From Chlorobiota bacterium (GTDB lineage Bacteria > Bacteroidota > Ignavibacteria > Kapaibacteriales > NICIL-2): a stretch of 6,179 nucleotides of DNA. The stretch spans positions 1 to 6,179 of the forward strand of contig RFIK01000091.1 in assembly GCA_003695605.1 (NCBI GenBank). Direction: 5' to 3'. Below are positions 1-5,141 of this stretch, one piece after another. Made by a program: the position numbers and the translations under genes. The notes under the pieces are model-generated. The model searched no databases and was not told the DNA's origin. It saw nothing but the letters and a program-made list of their open reading frames with translations. Numbering within the stretch: position 1 is the stretch's first letter; each line of letters opens with the position of its first letter.

Positions 1-1
1 C

Positions 2-85
2 GTCAAAGCAGCTCTCGCGACAACACTGGAGATGCTCTACTACCACCGCTACATTCCCTCTCTCCCGAAAGTCAAGCTGCTCTGA
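2..85 (+). CDS. Possible C-terminal tail of a plus-strand gene (5' end outside window)
   Basis: Frame 2 is open from the left edge to a TGA at 83-85 and encodes 27 residues with a protein-like composition, ending PSLPKVKLL. The tail is too short to assign to a family. It would converge on the minus-strand SDR gene with only 5 bp between the two stop codons. That tight tail-to-tail packing is plausible and matches the other convergent pair in the window. The other two plus-strand frames are also open across this short stretch, so an open frame alone proves little. I preferred frame 2 because it stops just before the neighbouring gene and has reasonable residue content. No function can be given. 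Confidence 0.35.
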   Translation, partial: VKAALATTLEMLYYHRYIPSLPKVKLL

Positions 86-90
86 CGGTT

Positions 91-819
91 CTACCACGGC
101 AAGGGCTTCCCACGGAAGAGCACCACGCCAGTTGGAGGATCTGGCGCGACGATCAACTCAGCAATTGGGCGCGCTGCCTGCTCCGGCGTTATGAGCGCTC
201 CTTTCCCGCCAAGCTCAGTCTTGACCCACCCCGGATGGACGCCGATGACTTTCACCGACGTTGAGCGGAGCGCATGCGCAAGATGCACTGTGAACGCATT
301 GAGCGCGGTCTTCGAGCTGTTGTAGCCAAACGTCTTCGTTTCGTACGTGTTCGATCCTGGCGTGGCATGGAGCTCAAGTGATGCCAGAATTGACGAGACG
401 TTGACGATTCGCCCATCGCTGCTGCGAAGGAGGAGCGGCAGAAGGCGTTGGGTAAGCTCAACGGCGCCGAAGAAGTTGATCTGAAAGGTACGTCGCAGGA
501 CATCGGGCGGGATTGTGGTCGTTGTGTTGACGTTCCACTCGCGTGATTCGAGCATCACACCTGCGTTGTTGACCAAGACATCGAGCACACCGAACCGCGC
601 AGATATCGCATCTGCTGCTGCAGCGAATGTTTCGGGGCGCTCCACGTCGAGCTCGAGCCAATCTGCCTGGTAGCCGGCAGCGCGGAGTGTGCCGGCTGCT
701 TGCTGACCCTGCGCGGCATCTCGCGCGCCGATGAGCACAGTAAATCCGCGTTCGGCAAGCTCGCGAGCGAGCGCAAAGCCGAGACCGCGATTTCCACCGG
801 TAATGAGAGCAACAGGCAT
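91..819 (-). CDS. Classical short-chain dehydrogenase/reductase (carbonyl reductase-like SDR)
   Basis: This 242-residue cytoplasmic oxidoreductase should use NAD(P)(H) to reduce a carbonyl or oxidise an alcohol; its substrate is unknown. The Rossmann-fold signature TGGNRGLG lies at residues 7-14 (TGxxxGxG). GARD at 31-34, with a basic residue after beta-2, suggests NADP(H) preference. NNAG is at 84-87, the structural Asn is N115, NVSS (catalytic Ser probably S143) is at 140-143, and YNSSK gives Y166 and K170. HPGWVKTELGG at 195-205 is the usual segment after the active site. The Ser-to-Tyr gap is about 23 residues, against roughly 13 in most classical SDRs, as in the carbonyl-reductase-like subgroup. 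The frame extends upstream to an ATG at 885, but those 22 residues precede the Rossmann strand without family resemblance, so I chose the ATG at 817-819. No clear Shine-Dalgarno precedes it. Confidence 0.93.
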   Translation of the reverse strand: MPVALITGGNRGLGFALARELAERGFTVLIGARDAAQGQQAAGTLRAAGYQADWLELDVERPETFAAAADAISARFGVLDVLVNNAGVMLESREWNVNTTTTIPPDVLRRTFQINFFGAVELTQRLLPLLLRSSDGRIVNVSSILASLELHATPGSNTYETKTFGYNSSKTALNAFTVHLAHALRSTSVKVIGVHPGWVKTELGGKGALITPEQAARPIAELIVAPDPPTGVVLFRGKPLPW

Positions 820-970
820 CGGACACTGAGGGGATGATGGGACGTTCACTCGCAAACATCGCACTCTCGCAAATGATTCCCACATGTGTCCAAGCGATGG
901 CAGAGGAGATCATCCGCGCACAGTCCACGGCTAATTTTGTCGTCATGCGAACTGCGAAGGCATCTATCCA
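820..970. promoter_or_regulatory. Divergent intergenic region between SDR and methyltransferase
   Basis: If the chosen starts are right, this 151-bp gap must contain the promoters of both flanking genes. It holds an exact match to the Bacteroidota -7 consensus (TAATTTTG, 932-939, plus strand). For the minus strand there is a one-mismatch version, GATGTTTG (complement of 853-860). An 8-bp direct repeat, CTCGCAAA, occurs at 849-856 and 866-873. A 46-codon plus-strand ORF also spans most of it. No strong hairpin terminator is visible. Confidence 0.5.
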
Positions 971-974
971 GTGA
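834..974 (+). CDS. Doubtful 46-aa ORF overlapping the methyltransferase start
   Basis: An ATG at 834 (or 837) opens a frame that ends at TGA 972-974. That stop overlaps the GTG start of the methyltransferase as GTGA (971-974), the geometry typical of translationally coupled genes. The peptide begins MMGRSLANIAL and ends TAKASIQ; it is mixed hydrophobic and polar, with no recognised motif. The sequence GAGGGG sits directly against the ATG, too close to be a good ribosome binding site. Two facts argue against it: its start is only 14 bp from the SDR start on the other strand, leaving no room for promoters, and a promoter-like box lies inside it at 932-939. I think chance is more likely, but the stop/start overlap justifies listing it. 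Confidence 0.22.
   Translation: MMGRSLANIALSQMIPTCVQAMAEEIIRAQSTANFVVMRTAKASIQ
932..939 (+). promoter_or_regulatory. Bacteroidota-like -7 box upstream of methyltransferase
   Basis: TAATTTTG matches the Bacteroidota -7 consensus TAnnTTTG exactly. It would place transcription start near 946, about 25 nt before the GTG at 971. No TTG is seen 17-23 bp upstream, so the -33 half is missing and the call rests on one 8-mer. Assigning this sigma-factor specificity to the host is inference. Confidence 0.3.
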
Positions 975-1792
975 CGATTGTCGAACGAGTCGAACGCTCC
1001 CCTGACTTTGCTCCGCATGAGCGCTACTACTGGCGCTACCAGTTCTTGTTGGGCGAGCAGGTGCTCGTCCCACTGATGCGCTCGTGGGGTCTCTTTGCAC
1101 CAGGGATGCGGGTTTTTGAGTTCGGATGCGGGGAAGCAGGCGTCCTCGGTGCATTTGCACACGCGGGAGCATCGTGGGCAGTCGGGGCTGATATTTCCGA
1201 GTACCGCATTGATGTTGGTCGGCGCGTGGCTGCTGCCTGCGGGCTTTCGCTCGAACTAGAGCGGTGCGATTTACTCCGCGAACCAATCCCGCCCGCGTGG
1301 CGAGCGGGTTTTGATCTGGTGCTGATGCGCGATGTTATCGAGCACCTGGAGGATACCGAGCGTGCGTTAGCGGTTGTGGACGCGCTGCTGTCTCCCGGGG
1401 GAGCAGTGCTTGTGACGTTCCCGCCGTATCTATCGCCGTTCGGCGGCCACCAGCACTTACTCCGGACATGGCTGGGATCGCTGCCGTGGGTGCATCTGGT
1501 GCCTGGGCGCTTGTTTGCGTGGATCGTTGGGCAGAGTGAACGTCCGGCTGACCAGGAGGAAGTGCGACGACTTCGGGAGATTGCACTCACGATCGGGAAA
1601 TTCGAACGTGCACTTGCGCGCCGCAGCATTGCGATCGTGCACAAACAGCTCTATCTGTTGCGGCCAGTCTTCCGCTTCAAATTCGGATTGCCGTCGCTGC
1701 AGCTGCCGCGGCTGCTCTGGCGGACACCGTTGGCAGAGCTGCTCGCACTGGAGGCGCTCTACGTTCTGCGTCCAGGGGCAAAGCACTGTTGA
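971..1792 (+). CDS. Class I SAM-dependent methyltransferase, substrate unknown
   Basis: This 273-residue protein has a Rossmann-like SAM-binding domain at roughly residues 40-155. Motif I is VFEFGCGEAG (48-57), GADIS with acidic D74 follows beta-2, CDLL includes D100, RDVIEHLED spans 120-128, and SPGGAVLVTFPP spans 141-152. These are the marks of Methyltransf_11/23-type enzymes. The next segment, PPYLSPFGGHQH (151-162), resembles one I associate with methyltransferases near envelope or glycan genes; that link is from memory. The C-terminal 110 residues are rich in Arg and Leu and may form the substrate lid. The start is GTG at 971: an in-frame TAA at 932-934 blocks extension, and no other ATG, GTG or TTG lies between. 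A weak GAAGG ends 10 nt before it. Transcription converges on the receptor gene 28 bp beyond the stop. Confidence 0.9.
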   Translation: MTIVERVERSPDFAPHERYYWRYQFLLGEQVLVPLMRSWGLFAPGMRVFEFGCGEAGVLGAFAHAGASWAVGADISEYRIDVGRRVAAACGLSLELERCDLLREPIPPAWRAGFDLVLMRDVIEHLEDTERALAVVDALLSPGGAVLVTFPPYLSPFGGHQHLLRTWLGSLPWVHLVPGRLFAWIVGQSERPADQEEVRRLREIALTIGKFERALARRSIAIVHKQLYLLRPVFRFKFGLPSLQLPRLLWRTPLAELLALEALYVLRPGAKHC

Positions 1793-1802
1793 GTGCACGC
1801 AT

Positions 1803-1830
1803 CGAACTGGAGCAGATCCGTTACAGTTCG
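1803..1830. terminator. Weak inverted repeat at the convergent gene junction
   Basis: CGAACTG (1803-1809) and CAGTTCG (1824-1830) form a perfect 7-bp inverted repeat with a 14-nt loop. A further GGA/TCC pairing is possible inside the loop. The repeat covers the stop codon of the receptor gene (1821-1823) and most of the 28-bp gap after the methyltransferase. Its position suits a bidirectional terminator shared by the two genes. There is no T-tract on either strand and the stem is short, so it may be fortuitous. Confidence 0.25.
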
Positions 1831-4244
1831 TCCGACGGTGGCGGAGGCGGTGTGCCATCACGTGGGGAGCCGCTTCCCCAGAGGTACGAGAGCGTCAAGA
1901 ACGCGATCCGGGATTCGCGTTTGAACCGAAGGTCTTGGTCGAAGTCCGCAGTGCGCATGGCAATCGTGAAGACACGCTCGTCGAGTGGATCGGAGATGCG
2001 CAGTGCGACCGAGCCCTTCCCACCGAGGAATTCGTAGCGGAGGGCAATCTCCCCAGCACGGATGGTGCCGATTGTCCCTTGAGCGATGGGGCCAATGCGT
2101 CGCAGGTTATAGTTGACTTGTCCACTCCAACCGTTGCCGAACACGAAGACGTTCTGCCAGTTGAGCGTAGCGCTGCACCCGCTATTCGATAGCCCCGGAG
2201 CGACCGAGCCTGCTTCGATGCGTTGGTAGTTGATGCTTCCGCTCACGGTGCTCCGCCACCAGGACGCAATCGGTGCCTGGATGAGGATCTCGCCGCCGGT
2301 AGTCATAACGCGGTCCCAGTTTGCAAAAACAAGGCGCGTAACGTTCGTGGCCGAATCAAAGGTGCGGTAGCGCCCCATTGCGTCGGTGCTCGAACGCCAG
2401 TAGAGCGTCGGTGCAATCGTTGCCCAGGGCAGGACAAATGAGCCACCTAATTCGAGCGAGGATGCAAGCTCCGGGCGCAGTGTCGGGGTGCCCGTTCGCT
2501 GATTGTAGGGGTCGTCGAAGCGGACGATCGGTGTCAGTGCTTCATTCTGCGGACGGCTGATGCGACGCGAGTACCGGAGACTCAGCCGCGAAAGCTGGCT
2601 GAGTGCATAGGTGGCGCTCACAGTTGGGAAGAGGTTCCAGTACCGCATACGCGCAGCGACAGTATCGGCGACCGTTGCATCGAAGGCAGTCACTTCCGCG
2701 CGGAGCCCTGTAACTACTTGAAATCCGCCGAGCGGCATACTCAGCTGGGCATATGCTGCGGTAATTGTTTCTGTCGTTGTTGCGCGTGTTGCGCCTTGGA
2801 GTGCGCGGGCCAGTGGATCGGTTGAATCGGCGGTGGTGCGTTGGTCACCGTCGAGCTGACGCCAATTTGTTTTGATGCCCGCGGCAATCTCAGCGCTGTT
2901 GGGGAGGTTGTAGGCAACATCACCCTGCGCTGAGGCGATGCGCTGGTGCGAAAACCAATATGCTGCAACGGTTGGTGGTGTTGCATCCCGTGGTGTGTAG
3001 AGCCAGCCATGGAGTCCGGAGGAAGTCGTGCTTGCGAAGTATCGTAGGTCGGTCGAAATTTTCCAGGCATCGCCGATGGCACGCCGGTAGCCGACAGCAG
3101 CGTCGAGTCCTGTAGTGGTGTCTTGTTGGATCGTGTTCCGCTCATCACGCTGCCCGAGTGGAGCACTTTCGAGTGTGCCGTTATTCAGTCTACGCTCAAA
3201 ATAGTGGTATGTGAGGTTCGATGTTGTTTTCTCATGCTGCAGCATGCCGCCTACGGTCGCTGAGAGCGTGCCGCCAGCCAGATCGGCTTCGAGGTTCAAA
3301 CGTGGCGAGTGCGTCAGCGTGCGGACTGGTCTGGTCCCACTGACGACACCTGGGTAGGATGGTGAGGGGGCGTGGGGCACAAGCTCGATGTGGCGGTCGA
3401 AGTCGTAGTTCTGCAGCGAGGTGCTCCAGGAGCCATCGAGCCGAATGGCGTCGCTTGGCCGTAGTCCGATGGAAGCAAATCCCGTGTACTTGTCGCGTGT
3501 TCCGATGGTGAGGTTACCGAAAACGCTCAGTGGCTGGCGGCGCTCACGCTTGAGGATGATGTTGACGATGCCGGCAGCGCCTTCTGCATCGTAGGCGGCT
3601 CCTGGGGTTGTGATGATTTCCACTGCTTCGATTGCATCGGCGGGAATATTGTCCAGTCCGGTGCCGCCACTACGGTCGCCACCGGTGAGGACAGTCGGTC
3701 TGCCATCAACCAAAATCGTGACGTTGCTCGAACCGCGAAGTTGGATAGTGCGGTCTTGATCAACGGTGATAACCGGGACGTTCTGGAGCGCGTCGGCAGC
3801 ACTGCCACCTGCGACGGTAAGGTCTTGGCCGACGTTATAGACTCTGCGATCGGGTTCGGCCTGGACAAGCTCGCGTTCAGCGCTCACTTCGACAGCACGC
3901 TTGGCGATTGCCTCCTGCTCAAGGAAGATCGTCCCGACATCAACGGAGCGGCTACGCCCGTCAACGCGGATTGAGTCTTTCGTTGCGATTGAATAACCAA
4001 CGAGTCGTACGCGGAGGCGGTAGAGTCCTGGTGGGACATTGCGGAGCAGGAAGGTCCCATCCTTGAGTGTAAGGGCACCGCGAATGGGTCGTGCGGAGGT
4101 ATCGTCACTTCGCCAGAGGCTCACTGTTGCATAGCTGATCGGCGTATTGCTGGAGCGATCGCGAACGTGTCCGGTAATAGTGGCAAGCGGTTGGGCATCG
4201 GCAACCACGGATATGATCAGGCAGAGCAGCGCTGTGCGGACCAT
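1821..4244 (-). CDS. TonB-dependent-receptor-like outer membrane beta-barrel protein
   Basis: This 807-residue protein probably forms an outer-membrane barrel that imports or binds an unknown ligand. It begins with a signal peptide, hydrophobic from A5 to V14, with probable cleavage after ADA (15-17). A carboxypeptidase-regulatory-like beta-sandwich follows at about 21-110 (ITGHVRD near 23, DGTFLLRNVPPGLYRLRV at 62-79). A plug domain spans about 130-235 (ADALQNVP 150-157, ILVDGRP 177-183, AVEIITTPGAAYDAEGAAG 207-225). The rest is an OMP_b-brl_3-type barrel. Its hallmarks are YSRRISRP (558-565), the DPYNQRTGTPTLRPE segment (578-592) and RESRIAFLTLSYLWG near the end (776-790). An 18-residue tail containing PPPPPSDEL follows. 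No TonB box is obvious. The ATG at 4244 is chosen because the signal peptide starts there; the ribosome binding site is weak. Length is normal and no frameshift is seen. The gene lies 60 bp downstream of yggS on the same strand. Confidence 0.93.
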   Translation of the reverse strand: MVRTALLCLIISVVADAQPLATITGHVRDRSSNTPISYATVSLWRSDDTSARPIRGALTLKDGTFLLRNVPPGLYRLRVRLVGYSIATKDSIRVDGRSRSVDVGTIFLEQEAIAKRAVEVSAERELVQAEPDRRVYNVGQDLTVAGGSAADALQNVPVITVDQDRTIQLRGSSNVTILVDGRPTVLTGGDRSGGTGLDNIPADAIEAVEIITTPGAAYDAEGAAGIVNIILKRERRQPLSVFGNLTIGTRDKYTGFASIGLRPSDAIRLDGSWSTSLQNYDFDRHIELVPHAPSPSYPGVVSGTRPVRTLTHSPRLNLEADLAGGTLSATVGGMLQHEKTTSNLTYHYFERRLNNGTLESAPLGQRDERNTIQQDTTTGLDAAVGYRRAIGDAWKISTDLRYFASTTSSGLHGWLYTPRDATPPTVAAYWFSHQRIASAQGDVAYNLPNSAEIAAGIKTNWRQLDGDQRTTADSTDPLARALQGATRATTTETITAAYAQLSMPLGGFQVVTGLRAEVTAFDATVADTVAARMRYWNLFPTVSATYALSQLSRLSLRYSRRISRPQNEALTPIVRFDDPYNQRTGTPTLRPELASSLELGGSFVLPWATIAPTLYWRSSTDAMGRYRTFDSATNVTRLVFANWDRVMTTGGEILIQAPIASWWRSTVSGSINYQRIEAGSVAPGLSNSGCSATLNWQNVFVFGNGWSGQVNYNLRRIGPIAQGTIGTIRAGEIALRYEFLGGKGSVALRISDPLDERVFTIAMRTADFDQDLRFKRESRIAFLTLSYLWGSGSPRDGTPPPPPSDEL

Positions 4245-4304
4245 CAGCAGAAAATCGTGTTCTGAGCAAGTCCAGGGGACGAAAGCTTGCCGGGGATAGT
4301 GGAG

Positions 4305-5003
4305 TTACTTGGCAGGAGGGCGCTCGCCGAAGATGCGTGTACCGATGCGGAGGAGCGTTGCGCCCTCTTCGATCGCAATGGGATAATCGCCGGACATGCC
4401 CATCGAAAGCTCGGTGAAATTCTCCAACCCAAAATCTTGGGCAAGTGCATCGCGGAGTGTTCGCAGAAGGCGGAATTCCTGCCGCACGCGGTCGGGAGAG
4501 TCGCCGAGACCAGCAAGTGTCATCAGTCCACGCGGTTCCAGATGGTTGAGTCCGAGGATGCTCCCGAGCAACTGATGCGCAGCGTCCGGTGGTACTCCGC
4601 CTTTCGTAGGTTCACCGGATGTGTTGACTTGGATGAGCACGGGGATGCGCCGTCCGAGTCGCGCTCCCTGGCGTTCCAGTTCGAGAGCAAGGCTTTCTCG
4701 GTCGAGCGAGTGCACCAGATGCACCAGTGGCGCGATTGCTTTGACTTTGTTCGATTGGAGTCGGCCGACGAAGTGCCAGCGTATGGGCAGATGCTCCAAC
4801 GCGCGGTGTTTTGCGATGAGCTCCTGCGCGTAGTTTTCGCCAATGTCGGTGATGCCGGCACCGACCGCAGCGGCGATGCGCTCCGGCGGTTGCGACTTAC
4901 TGATGGCAACGATGGTGATTGCATCAGCTGTGCGACCGACGCGAGCAGCACATGCAGCAATTTCTGCCCGGAGAGTTTCGATCGCACGCGAAAGCTCTTG
5001 CAT
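4305..5003 (-). CDS. yggS: YggS/PLPBP family pyridoxal phosphate homeostasis protein
   Basis: This 232-residue cytoplasmic protein belongs to the PLP-binding COG0325 family. Members have the alanine-racemase-like TIM-barrel fold without a known catalytic reaction, and buffer PLP, affecting vitamin B6 and amino-acid/keto-acid balance. The PLP Schiff-base lysine is K36 in ISKSQP, the same number as in E. coli YggS. GENYAQE is at 55-61, WHFVGRLQSNK at 76-86, VNTSGEPTKGG at 126-136 and RGLMTLAG at 158-165. The phosphate-binding C-terminal block includes LSMGMSGDYP (199-208) and RIGTRIFGER (219-228). The frame extends upstream to an ATG at 5093, but the ATG at 5001-5003 gives the family's normal length (E. 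coli about 234) and I prefer it. No clear Shine-Dalgarno is visible. It probably leads a transcript that continues into the receptor gene; I see no functional link between the two products. Confidence 0.96.
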   Translation of the reverse strand: MQELSRAIETLRAEIAACAARVGRTADAITIVAISKSQPPERIAAAVGAGITDIGENYAQELIAKHRALEHLPIRWHFVGRLQSNKVKAIAPLVHLVHSLDRESLALELERQGARLGRRIPVLIQVNTSGEPTKGGVPPDAAHQLLGSILGLNHLEPRGLMTLAGLGDSPDRVRQEFRLLRTLRDALAQDFGLENFTELSMGMSGDYPIAIEEGATLLRIGTRIFGERPPAK

Positions 5004-5029
5004 TGTTCTGCTTCGATGTTGTAAGTTTG
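4998..5029 (+). promoter_or_regulatory. Candidate Bacteroidota-type promoter for the exported-protein gene
   Basis: TTG (4998-5000), a 21-bp spacer and TAAGTTTG (5022-5029) fit the TTG/TAnnTTTG promoter reported for Bacteroidota. The element reads rightward, starts inside the yggS coding end and would initiate near 5036, about 105 nt before the ATG at 5142. Transcription would not oppose the yggS coding region but would overlap its 5' leader on the opposite strand. The assignment is by motif only. Confidence 0.35.
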
Positions 5030-5141
5030 CCTGCGCAAAAAGCGTTGCGAACTGAAACAACGTTGCATAAACGTGCATTATTGTTGACAGCATGTGAGAG
5101 TGAACTTCTTGCTTGTTTCACATTTTCACCAGGTAGGTATT
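5004..5141. promoter_or_regulatory. Divergent intergenic region between yggS and the exported-protein gene
   Basis: This 138-bp region separates two divergent genes and is locally AT-richer than the coding sequence around it. It contains the TAAGTTTG box (5022-5029). It also holds an imperfect inverted repeat, AGCGTTG (5041-5047) with CAACGTT (5058-5064), and a shorter CGCAA/TTGCG stem at 5034-5049. The 8-bp palindrome CAACGTTG lies at 5058-5065. An isolated TTGACA at 5084-5089 has no convincing -10 partner. AGGTAGG at 5131-5137, 4 nt before the ATG, is the most Shine-Dalgarno-like sequence I found at any gene start here. Confidence 0.5.

Noticed and set aside
820..885. N-terminal 22-residue extension of the SDR from the ATG at 885
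   Set aside because: The Rossmann strand begins directly at the internal Met (MPVALITGG), as usual for the family, and the extension does not look like a targeting signal.
1036..1644. A 202-codon ORF antisense to the methyltransferase
   Set aside because: Its composition (very rich in Ser, Arg, Pro and Thr) is typical of antisense shadow frames, while the sense frame has all SAM-methyltransferase motifs.
1515..2192. A 225-codon plus-strand ORF running from the methyltransferase into the antisense of the receptor gene
   Set aside because: It is low-complexity in character (Arg, Ser and Cys rich), crosses two well-supported genes in the wrong frame or strand, and shows no domain. It is a by-product of their codon use.
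4287..5024. A 245-codon plus-strand ORF antisense to yggS
   Set aside because: The minus strand encodes complete YggS motifs through the same interval; the antisense product has no recognisable domain and no ribosome binding site.
5084..5089. TTGACA as a sigma-70 -35 box for the exported-protein gene
   Set aside because: Nothing resembling TATAAT lies 15-19 bp downstream; the TTG/TAAGTTTG pair further upstream is a better candidate.
5004..5093. N-terminal 30-residue extension of YggS from the ATG at 5093
   Set aside because: It would make the protein longer than family members and consume most of the divergent promoter region; its residues match no conserved part of YggS.
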